From the NCBI GenBank assembly GCA_001805205.1, contig MHER01000115.1:1-5320 (forward strand): a stretch of DNA of 5,320 bases, written 5' to 3'. The notes beneath the pieces were generated by a model, which ran no database searches, was not told the DNA's origin, and saw nothing but the letters and a program-made list of their open reading frames with translations. Numbering within the stretch: position 1 is the first letter of the stretch; every line of letters starts with the position of its first letter. Both the position numbers and the translations under genes were made by a program. This DNA comes from Nitrospirae bacterium RIFCSPLOW2_12_42_9. Lineage in GTDB: Bacteria; Nitrospirota; 9FT-COMBO-42-15; HDB-SIOI813. This document shows positions 1 through 5,320 of the stretch, in pieces.

Positions 1-200
1 AATATCTTGCATCTATGGGCATAGTTGAGGTAATTTTAGAGGGTGATCTTAACGGAGAAAAGCTGGCTGGTAAATTAAAATATTTTTTTAAGAACCGTGA
101 CATACTAAAAAAGATGTCCGGGAAGAGTGCAAATATTTATAATAGAAATGCCGCACATGACATTGTTAATATGTGCAGGGCGCTGGCCGGGGTAAAATGA
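1..200 (+). CDS. murG: MurG, C-terminal end (partial): lipid II-forming GlcNAc transferase
   Basis: The reading frame is open from the window edge (first whole codon at 3, reading YLASMG) to the TGA at 198-200, giving about 65 residues. MurG transfers GlcNAc from UDP-GlcNAc to lipid I, forming lipid II at the inner face of the cytoplasmic membrane. What is visible matches the end of the second GT-B domain: a short stretch on a variable strand (GIVEVILEGDLNGEKLAG), then a helix of the 'NRDILKKMS' kind found near the end of MurG, then a final helix with 'NAAHDIVNMCRALAG', which resembles the usual closing 'A..I...I..L'. The donor-binding motifs lie upstream and cannot be seen. The ATG at 15 is an internal methionine, not a start, because the frame continues to the window edge. 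The call rests on this tail plus its place directly before murC, the usual dcw position. Confidence 0.85.
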   Translation, partial: YLASMGIVEVILEGDLNGEKLAGKLKYFFKNRDILKKMSGKSANIYNRNAAHDIVNMCRALAGVK

Positions 201-208
201 ACCATCCC

Positions 209-215
209 AAGGAGG
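209..215 (+). promoter_or_regulatory. Shine-Dalgarno of murC
   Basis: AAGGAGG lies 6 bases before the GTG at 222. It is a near-complete match to the consensus anti-SD partner and fixes the GTG as the murC start. It lies in the 21-base gap after murG, so murC can be initiated independently even though it is probably co-transcribed. Confidence 0.85.
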
Positions 216-221
216 CATAAA

Positions 222-1631
222 GTGTTCAGGAAGATTCAGCATATACATTTTGTAGGCATAGGTGGACAGGGGATGAATGGAATAGCAGAGGTACTGCTCA
301 ATTTAGGATACAGGGTAAGCGGATCGGATTTAAATGAATCAGAGGTATTACAACGGCTCAGAAAGGCAGGAGGCCATATCACCATCGGACATAGTCCTTC
401 CAATATCAAGGGTGCACAGGTAGTGGTTATCTCATCCGCTGTATCTCCTGACAATGTTGAGGTTGTAGCAGCAAGACAGGCATCAATCCCTGTAATACAG
501 AGGGCAGAGATGCTGGCAGAATTAATGCGCCTCAAGTACGGGATCGCTATTGCAGGGGCACACGGAAAGACTACGACAACATCAATGGTAGCGGGTATCA
601 TCGCCTCAGCAGGGCTTGATCCAACGGTTGTTATAGGCGGGAAGCTGAACAGTCTTGGGAGTAATGCCAAATTAGGACAGAGTGAGTTCCTTGTGGCAGA
701 GGCTGATGAGAGTGACGGCTCTTTCCTGAAACTCTCGCCTACCATAGCAATCGTGACTAATATAGATGCCGAGCATCTGGACTATTACAATGGTCTTGAT
801 GATATTAAAAAGACATTCCTGAGTTTTATAAACAAGGTACCGTTCTATGGCATAGCAATACTCTGCGCTGATAATGAAAATGTTAAAAGTATTATTCCTT
901 ATATTGAAAAAAGATACATGACATACAGCATACGGGCAAAGGCTGATATTACTGCATATGACATCAGTACCAGCAATGGAAAATCCAATTTCAGGGTCTT
1001 ATATAAAGGAATAGATATGGGAGAGTTTAACCTGCCCATTCCGGGTGTACACAACATCAGTAATGCCCTTGCAAGTATAGGAGCAGCAATAGAGCTCGAT
1101 ATCAAGACAGACGATGTGCGAAGGGCACTTGGAGATTTCAGCGGTGTTGAGCGGAGGTTTCAGATAATAGGAAGGATAAATAAACGAAATGAAAAGAAAA
1201 GTAATGAGGATATTATTATTGTCGACGACTATGGCCATCACCCGACAGAGGTGAGGGCCACCCTCTCTGCTGCAAAAGAGGGGTGGGGAAAAAGGACCGT
1301 TGTCATATTCCAGCCGCACAGATATACAAGGACCCGCGACCTCATAGCAGATTTTGCAGGTGCCTTTGATAACGCCGATGTCCTCCTTATTACTGATATA
1401 TATCCGGCTGGTGAAAAACCTATTGAAGGTGTAACCGGTGAAAAACTATATAATACAATATGCAGACATGGACACAGGAATGCAGTATATATCCCTGACA
1501 AGACCAAAATCAATAATTACATAAAAGACATCCTTATGCCCGGGGACATGGTAATTACACTCGGTGCAGGGGATATATGGAAGATTGGGAGGAAAATAAT
1601 AAGTGACAACCAGGATACAGGACAGTCTTAG
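222..1631 (+). CDS. murC: MurC, UDP-N-acetylmuramate--L-alanine ligase
   Basis: This cytoplasmic ATP-dependent ligase adds L-Ala to UDP-MurNAc, the first step of the peptide stem. It has 469 residues, normal for the family. The N-terminal UDP-binding domain carries HIHFVGIGGQGMNG (7-20). The central ATPase domain carries the P-loop AGAHGKTTTT (111-120), VAEADESDGSF (158-168, with Glu160) and VTNIDAEHLDYY (178-189, with His185). PGVHNISNALA follows at 274-284. The C-terminal domain has VDDYGHHPTEV (334-344) and FQPHRYTRTR (363-372), both typical of MurC rather than MurD, MurE or MurF. The start is a GTG behind a strong Shine-Dalgarno, and the protein begins a few residues before the HIHFVGIGG strand, as expected. 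A short charged stretch (about 319-330, NKRNEKKSNED) before VDDYGHHP looks slightly longer than usual and is probably a surface loop. The last 29 bases overlap murB. Confidence 0.97.
   Translation: MFRKIQHIHFVGIGGQGMNGIAEVLLNLGYRVSGSDLNESEVLQRLRKAGGHITIGHSPSNIKGAQVVVISSAVSPDNVEVVAARQASIPVIQRAEMLAELMRLKYGIAIAGAHGKTTTTSMVAGIIASAGLDPTVVIGGKLNSLGSNAKLGQSEFLVAEADESDGSFLKLSPTIAIVTNIDAEHLDYYNGLDDIKKTFLSFINKVPFYGIAILCADNENVKSIIPYIEKRYMTYSIRAKADITAYDISTSNGKSNFRVLYKGIDMGEFNLPIPGVHNISNALASIGAAIELDIKTDDVRRALGDFSGVERRFQIIGRINKRNEKKSNEDIIIVDDYGHHPTEVRATLSAAKEGWGKRTVVIFQPHRYTRTRDLIADFAGAFDNADVLLITDIYPAGEKPIEGVTGEKLYNTICRHGHRNAVYIPDKTKINNYIKDILMPGDMVITLGAGDIWKIGRKIISDNQDTGQS
1587..1593 (+). promoter_or_regulatory. 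Shine-Dalgarno of murB, inside murC
   Basis: GGGAGGA lies within the last codons of murC, 9 bases before the GTG at 1603. It supports that GTG as the murB start and hence the murC/murB overlap. The next in-frame ATG, at 1678, would remove the conserved N-terminal stretch before SRHTSFRIGG. Confidence 0.75.
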
Positions 1632-2541
1632 TTCTTTTATTAAGGAATTCAAAGGTGTAATACTCTTTGATGAACCAATGAGCAGGCATACCTCCTTCAG
1701 GATAGGAGGGCCTTCAGAGGCTATTGTATTTCCAGGCAATGAAGATGATCTTTTAAAAATATTCAGTTTCATACGGAGAAAAAAGGTCCCGCTGTTCATG
1801 CTGGGAGAAGGGACTAATATACTTGTGGGTGACAGGGGGATACGCGGTGTTGTTGTTTCCCTTTCTTCGAAGTTTGCCGGGAATTGTTTTAAAAGCATTG
1901 TCACTGTAAAAGAAGACGCACGTAGTGTATATTTATATGCCGGTGCAGGAATTGCCCTCGCAAAGTTGCTCAGGTATACAACAGAAAAAGGCATTTCAGG
2001 TCTTGAGTTTACAGCAGGAATACCCGGCTCACTCGGAGGGGCTGTAATTATGAACGCAGGGTCATATGGTAAAGAGATGGGCGAGGTAATCGACTCGGTA
2101 AGGATATTAGATCATAATGCGAAGATAAAAGAACTCCCTGCAGAAGATATCTCATTTCATTACAGATATGCACGTATACCGGCAGTTGCTGTACTGGGTG
2201 CAGTATTAAGACTTACCAAAGGCGACACAGAAAAGATAAGAAATACTATTAAGGAGAATCTGATCAGGAAGAAGAATACTCAACCATTAGACAAGCCGAG
2301 TGCCGGTTCTGTTTTTAAAAATCCCACAGGGATGAGAGCGTGGCAATTGATTGATTCTGTTGGCCTGCGGGGGACTTGTATAGGAAATGCCCGTGTATCA
2401 GAAAAACATCCCAATTTTATAGTAAATAATGGTGGTGCTAAAGCAAGAGATGTGTTATCTCTTATAAGACAGATAGGGCACAAGGTAGAATATAAAACAG
2501 GTGTTACACTCGAATTAGAAGTTAAGATAATAGGGACATAA
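1603..2541 (+). CDS. murB: MurB, UDP-N-acetylenolpyruvoylglucosamine reductase
   Basis: This cytoplasmic FAD enzyme uses NADPH to reduce UDP-GlcNAc-enolpyruvate to UDP-MurNAc, the substrate of MurC encoded just upstream. It has 312 residues. The FAD-binding region shows SRHTSFRIGGPSEA (27-40), LGEGTNILVGDRGI (67-80) and GIPGSLGGAVIMNAGSYG (139-156). The substrate-binding part has FHYRYAR (185-191), whose Tyr187-Arg188 correspond to the conserved YR pair. SAGSVFKNP (233-241) contains the catalytic serine, Ser236, that protonates the product. EKHPNFIVN is at 268-276, and the C-terminal LELEVKI (303-309) carries the conserved acidic residue. The compact length and the direct run from GSVFKNP to the C-terminus fit the shorter type II MurB rather than the longer E. 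coli type I; the subtype is inferred. It starts at a GTG within murC, overlapping by 29 bases, and ends 2 bases before ddl, so translational coupling on both sides is likely. Confidence 0.96.
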   Translation: MTTRIQDSLSSFIKEFKGVILFDEPMSRHTSFRIGGPSEAIVFPGNEDDLLKIFSFIRRKKVPLFMLGEGTNILVGDRGIRGVVVSLSSKFAGNCFKSIVTVKEDARSVYLYAGAGIALAKLLRYTTEKGISGLEFTAGIPGSLGGAVIMNAGSYGKEMGEVIDSVRILDHNAKIKELPAEDISFHYRYARIPAVAVLGAVLRLTKGDTEKIRNTIKENLIRKKNTQPLDKPSAGSVFKNPTGMRAWQLIDSVGLRGTCIGNARVSEKHPNFIVNNGGAKARDVLSLIRQIGHKVEYKTGVTLELEVKIIGT

Positions 2542-2543
2542 AC

Positions 2544-3464
2544 ATGATTACAAGCAAGAAGATCGGCGTTCTTATGGGTGGGTTATCTTCCGAGCGTGAT
2601 ATTTCTTTAAAAACAGGCACCCTTATTGCCGCATCTCTCAAAAAAACAGGTTACGATGTTATAACTATTGATGCCGGGACTGATCTCCCCTGTCAGATTG
2701 ATAAGAATGGCGTGGAGGTCGCCTTTATTGCGCTTCATGGAAGATATGGAGAGGACGGCTGCGTTCAGGGATTGCTTGAACTTATGGGTATACCATATAC
2801 AGGGTCAGGTGTTACAGCAAGTGCAATCTGCATGGATAAGGTGTTATCAAAGAGATTATTCGAATACCACTCCATCCCTACACCTGAATATATCCTGTAT
2901 AAAAAGGATGAAAAGGAAGAACCCGTTGTTCCAGGTTATCCTGTTGTAGTCAAGCCGTGCAGGGAGGGATCGACCATAGGCGTAAGTATAGTATCAAATA
3001 AGGAAGCCCTCTCACCGGCATTAGAAAAGGCCCTCCGCTATGGTGATGATGTAATAATTGAAAAATATATAGATGGCATGGAGGTTACGGCTGGTATACT
3101 TGATAACGCCCCGCTTCCTTTAATTGAAATTGCCCCGAAGGAAGGGTTCTATGACTTTAAAACAAAGACTACGAGCGGTGCAGCAGAATATATTGTACCG
3201 GCAAGGCTCTCATCCTCTGTTACAGGAGAGATAAAGGCTATTGCATTAAAGACACATAAGGTCATGGGTTGCTGTTACGTATCGCGTATAGATTTCAGGA
3301 TTGACCCTGCTGGTCATCCTTATGTACTTGAAGTTAATACTGTCCCCGGGATGACAGAGACAAGCCTCCTTCCGAGGGCTGCAGGAGAGGCAGGTATTGG
3401 TTATCATGAACTTGTAGAAATGATCCTTACATCAGCATTTATACAAAAAAATATAAGGTTATAA
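2544..3464 (+). CDS. ddl: D-alanine--D-alanine ligase with a substituted omega-loop tyrosine
   Basis: This cytoplasmic ATP-grasp enzyme joins two D-Ala; MurF then adds the dipeptide to the UDP-MurNAc tripeptide. Its 306 residues match E. coli DdlB in length. Visible motifs are MGGLSSERDISL (11-22, Glu17 for the first D-Ala), ALHGRYGEDG (63-72), MGIPYTGSG (81-89), MDK (97-99), VVVKPCREGSTIGVS (134-148, Lys137 and Ser143), EKYIDGMEVT (173-182), FYDFKTKTTSG (202-212, the omega loop), SRIDFR (247-252, Arg248 and Asp250) and LEVNTVPGMTETSLLP (262-277, Glu263 and Asn265). These align with E. coli DdlB at a constant offset of 7 from Ser150 onward. At that offset the Tyr216 position is Thr209, which is unusual. 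The ATG start has only a weak upstream AGGGA (2532-2536), so it probably relies on coupling to murB, which ends 2 bases earlier. The identity as a Ddl-family ligase is firm; strict D-Ala-D-Ala specificity is assumed from context. Confidence 0.95.
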   Translation: MITSKKIGVLMGGLSSERDISLKTGTLIAASLKKTGYDVITIDAGTDLPCQIDKNGVEVAFIALHGRYGEDGCVQGLLELMGIPYTGSGVTASAICMDKVLSKRLFEYHSIPTPEYILYKKDEKEEPVVPGYPVVVKPCREGSTIGVSIVSNKEALSPALEKALRYGDDVIIEKYIDGMEVTAGILDNAPLPLIEIAPKEGFYDFKTKTTSGAAEYIVPARLSSSVTGEIKAIALKTHKVMGCCYVSRIDFRIDPAGHPYVLEVNTVPGMTETSLLPRAAGEAGIGYHELVEMILTSAFIQKNIRL

Positions 3465-3474
3465 GATAAATACA

Positions 3475-4302
3475 ATGTATTTAACTAAATATAACAGAGT
3501 CAATAAAAAATACCACAAAAAGAATAACAGGATCAAGAACAACAAAGGGATTTACGGAGGTATTATAAGGTTTCTTAAACTTGCAATTATCATTGTCTCA
3601 ATAGTCCCCACACTCTATTTTATAGACAGGGGTTATAACTTCTTAAACAGATCTGTTAATCTGGATAGTTTTTTCACGGTAAGGAATGTAAAGATAAAGG
3701 GAAATACCTTTATCTCAATGGATGAATTATCACATTATTTGAAAGGTGTTCAGGGAAAGAGTATTTTAAGTGTGAATTTGAAGGGTGTTGCGAATAAAAT
3801 AAAGAATCACCCATGGGTTAGAGATGTATCAGTCAGGAGGGAATTACCAGGGACAATCTGGGTAGATGTCCTTGAGAGAACGCCTGCTGTATATGTAAAC
3901 ACTGACAGCAAACTTTATATTGCAGATGAAGAAGGTGTAATACTGGGTAACAACAGCGGGGAGTTATTAAGACTGCCTGTAGTTTACGGAATTGACATTT
4001 CAGGTATTAAATCGGGCGGGAAAAGCAGGGAAGAGGGATTAAAATCCGCCATTGAAGTAAAAAGGGTGTTGACCTCAATCCCATGGATCGATCTAACAAC
4101 AACAGGTATAGAAGTAGGTGAACGTTCGCAGATTGTTCTTCACCTTAAAGGATACAGGATTAAGCTTGGAAGAGGAGGTTATCAGGAAAAGCTTCAACGT
4201 TTTTATAATATTGTAAAAAATCTCCAGGATAGGGATATCCCTTACAAAGAAGTCGATCTGAGATTTGAGAACCAGATAATAGTTAAGATTCTTGACACAT
4301 AA
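3475..4302 (+). CDS. ftsQ: FtsQ/DivIB-type cell division protein
   Basis: FtsQ is a bitopic inner-membrane divisome protein that, in model bacteria, binds FtsB and FtsL and links them to septal wall synthesis. The 275 residues show the family layout. There is a short, very basic, Asn/Lys-rich cytoplasmic tail (1-33), one hydrophobic segment (about 34-50, LKLAIIIVSIVPTLYFI), then a periplasmic POTRA domain (about 66-134). That domain has VRNVKIKGNTFISMDEL (69-85), NHPWVRDVSVRRELPGTIWVDV (111-132) and the following ERTP (134-137). The FtsQ beta domain runs from about 138 to 271 with LYIADEEGVIL (147-157), LPVVYGI (167-173) and a C-terminal region including YKEVDLRFENQIIVKI. Primary sequence in this family is poorly conserved, but topology and position before ftsA agree. 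The upstream frame is closed by a TAA at 3454-3456 and offers no alternative start codon, so the ATG at 3475 is the only sensible start. It has no recognisable Shine-Dalgarno at normal distance. Confidence 0.93.
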   Translation: MYLTKYNRVNKKYHKKNNRIKNNKGIYGGIIRFLKLAIIIVSIVPTLYFIDRGYNFLNRSVNLDSFFTVRNVKIKGNTFISMDELSHYLKGVQGKSILSVNLKGVANKIKNHPWVRDVSVRRELPGTIWVDVLERTPAVYVNTDSKLYIADEEGVILGNNSGELLRLPVVYGIDISGIKSGGKSREEGLKSAIEVKRVLTSIPWIDLTTTGIEVGERSQIVLHLKGYRIKLGRGGYQEKLQRFYNIVKNLQDRDIPYKEVDLRFENQIIVKILDT

Positions 4303-4315
4303 GATTTTAGTTTTT

Positions 4316-4324
4316 GGGAGGTGG
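4316..4324 (+). promoter_or_regulatory. Strong Shine-Dalgarno of ftsA
   Basis: GGGAGGTGG, preceded by a run of T, stands in the 24-base gap after ftsQ. The GGAGG core (4317-4321) ends 5 bases before the ATG at 4327. It is one of the two best ribosome-binding sites in the window and supports that ATG over the in-frame GTG at 4321, which lies inside the site. Confidence 0.85.
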
Positions 4325-4326
4325 TA

Positions 4327-5320
4327 ATGCGAAAAAGGGACAGCGTAGTTGTTGCACTTGATATCGGGACGACAAAGGTATGCGCACTGGCAGCAGAAAT
4401 TACCAGGGAAAACAGGATAAAGTTGTTAGGTACCGGAACGAGTCCATCGCATGGTTTGAAAAAGGGTGTTGTAATCAATATCGAAGAAACTGTTGACTCA
4501 ATAAAAAACGCAATCAGGGAGGCAGGAAAGACCGCAGGGATTGAGATCAAAGGTGTCTATACAGGCATAGCAGGTAGTCACATAAGTGGAATAAACAGCC
4601 GGGGTGTGGTTCCTATAAAAAATCAGGAGGTCACTATAAATGACATAGAGAAGGCTATTGAGACAGCAAGGGCTGTGACAATCCCTCCGGATAAGGAAAT
4701 ACTGCATGTAATCCCCCAGGAGTTTATAGTAGACGGTCAGAATGGCATAAAAAATCCTCTTGGAATCTCGGGAGTAAGGCTTGAGGTCCAGGTGCACATT
4801 ATTACAGGCGGAATCACTTCAGTCCAGAATATTGTAAAGAGCATAAATAAGGCAGGTCTTGAGGTCATGGATATTATGCTTCAGCCATTGGCCTCGAGTG
4901 AGGCCGTATTAACGCAGGATGAAAAGGACCTTGGTGTGGTAATGATTGATATAGGAGGGGGGACAACTGACCTGGCAATATTTACCAATGGCGCAATAGC
5001 ACATACAGCAGTAATACCGGTTGGCGGAAACCATGTGACCAACGATATTGCAATCGGCTTGAGTACACCCGCCTCAGAAGCAGAAAAAATCAAGATTCAA
5101 TACGGGTGTGCAATGAGATCCCTGTTAAATGGGAACTCTGCTATAGAAGTGGCAAGCGTGGGAGGCAGACCTCCGCACCAGGTCTCCCAACATACAATCG
5201 CAGAGATAATCGAATTAAGGGCTGATGAGATATTCAGGCTCGCATTAAATGAGATAAAAAAGGTGCAGCATGTGAGTACGATCTCATCCGGGATTGTTAT
5301 TACCGGAGGTACCAGCTCGC
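4327..5320 (+). CDS. ftsA: FtsA, actin-like divisome protein (partial, C-terminus beyond the window)
   Basis: FtsA is an actin-like ATPase on the cytoplasmic side of the membrane that tethers FtsZ and recruits later division proteins. The frame is open from the ATG to the window end, giving 331 residues; known FtsA proteins are roughly 400-430 long, so only the end is missing. Motifs in order are phosphate 1, VVVALDIGTTKVCA (7-20); the FtsA-specific 1C subdomain, about 85-165, in place of actin 1B, with ILHVIPQEFIVDGQNGIKNP (125-144) and GVRLEVQVHIITG (149-161); phosphate 2, VVMIDIGGGTTDLAIF (204-219); PVGGNHVTNDIAIGL (231-245); and the adenosine motif GIVITGGTSS (322-331). The 'NP.G..G.RLEV..H.ITG' stretch separates it from MreB and from the PilM family. 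The C-terminal amphipathic membrane helix lies outside the window. The gene has its own strong ribosome-binding site, unlike ftsQ upstream. ftsZ would be expected next. Confidence 0.97.
   Translation, partial: MRKRDSVVVALDIGTTKVCALAAEITRENRIKLLGTGTSPSHGLKKGVVINIEETVDSIKNAIREAGKTAGIEIKGVYTGIAGSHISGINSRGVVPIKNQEVTINDIEKAIETARAVTIPPDKEILHVIPQEFIVDGQNGIKNPLGISGVRLEVQVHIITGGITSVQNIVKSINKAGLEVMDIMLQPLASSEAVLTQDEKDLGVVMIDIGGGTTDLAIFTNGAIAHTAVIPVGGNHVTNDIAIGLSTPASEAEKIKIQYGCAMRSLLNGNSAIEVASVGGRPPHQVSQHTIAEIIELRADEIFRLALNEIKKVQHVSTISSGIVITGGTSS

Noticed and set aside
15..200. A separate 61-residue small gene starting at the ATG at 15
   Set aside because: The frame is open to the window edge and the sequence fits the MurG C-terminus; there is no ribosome-binding site before this ATG.
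236..1994. Several minus-strand open frames opposite murC and murB (the longest about 180 codons)
   Set aside because: They are mirror images of strongly conserved genes on the plus strand, have no family motifs, and are rich in Ser, Pro, Thr and Cys as expected of antisense frames.
2668..2949. A 93-codon plus-strand frame inside ddl
   Set aside because: It is out of frame with a well-supported Ddl, shows no motif and has no convincing ribosome-binding site.
3445..3451. A run of seven A near the end of ddl as a possible slippage site
   Set aside because: ddl ends normally a few codons later at a length matching its family, and no extended product in another frame would carry a recognisable domain.
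3465..3474. Possible terminator or promoter between ddl and ftsQ
   Set aside because: The gap is 10 AT-rich bases with no hairpin and no room for a promoter; AT-richness alone is not evidence.
4321..4323. Alternative in-frame GTG start for ftsA
   Set aside because: It lies within the GGGAGGTGG ribosome-binding site, so it cannot use that site; the ATG six bases later has ideal spacing.
4242..5093. Minus-strand open frames opposite ftsQ and ftsA
   Set aside because: They are antisense to FtsA, whose motifs are continuous throughout; no independent evidence of coding.
1..5320. A novel system, mobile element, CRISPR array, tRNA or other RNA gene
   Set aside because: Coding by six recognised dcw genes fills almost the whole window; the gaps total under 60 bases and I saw no direct repeats, inverted repeats or RNA folds of note.

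Overview
This window is a segment of a bacterial division and cell wall (dcw) cluster. Six genes lie head to tail on the plus strand: the 3' end of murG, then complete murC, murB, ddl and ftsQ, and the 5' part of ftsA. All were identified from family motifs readable in the translations. The minus strand shows no credible gene.

Layout: the murG tail (1-200) is followed after 21 bases by murC (222-1631). murB (1603-2541) starts inside the end of murC with a 29-base overlap. ddl (2544-3464) follows after 2 bases, ftsQ (3475-4302) after 10, and ftsA (4327 to the window end) after 24. No gap is long enough for an ordinary promoter plus leader, and no terminator hairpin was seen, so the block reads as one co-transcribed, translationally coupled operon segment. 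Its promoter would lie upstream of the window. ftsZ would be the expected next gene, but it is not visible.

Function: MurG makes lipid II at the inner face of the membrane. MurB and MurC act in sequence on UDP-GlcNAc-enolpyruvate and UDP-MurNAc to give UDP-MurNAc-L-Ala. Ddl supplies the D-Ala-D-Ala dipeptide used later by MurF. FtsQ and FtsA belong to the divisome that places and activates septal wall synthesis. The order murG-murC-murB-ddl-ftsQ-ftsA is a conventional Gram-negative-type dcw order.

Organism: the DNA is moderately AT-rich. AGG/AGA dominate the arginine codons (10 of 12 in the visible ftsA), ATA is common for isoleucine, and two genes start with GTG. Together with the gene order this suggests a Gram-negative environmental lineage such as Nitrospirota or a former deltaproteobacterial group. 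That is a low-confidence inference.

No novel system is present. The observation most worth following is in Ddl: the omega-loop tyrosine that aligns with E. coli DdlB Tyr216 is a threonine here, although the other active-site residues are kept. Smaller points are the absence of a Shine-Dalgarno for ftsQ beside a very strong one for ftsA, and the murC/murB overlap.
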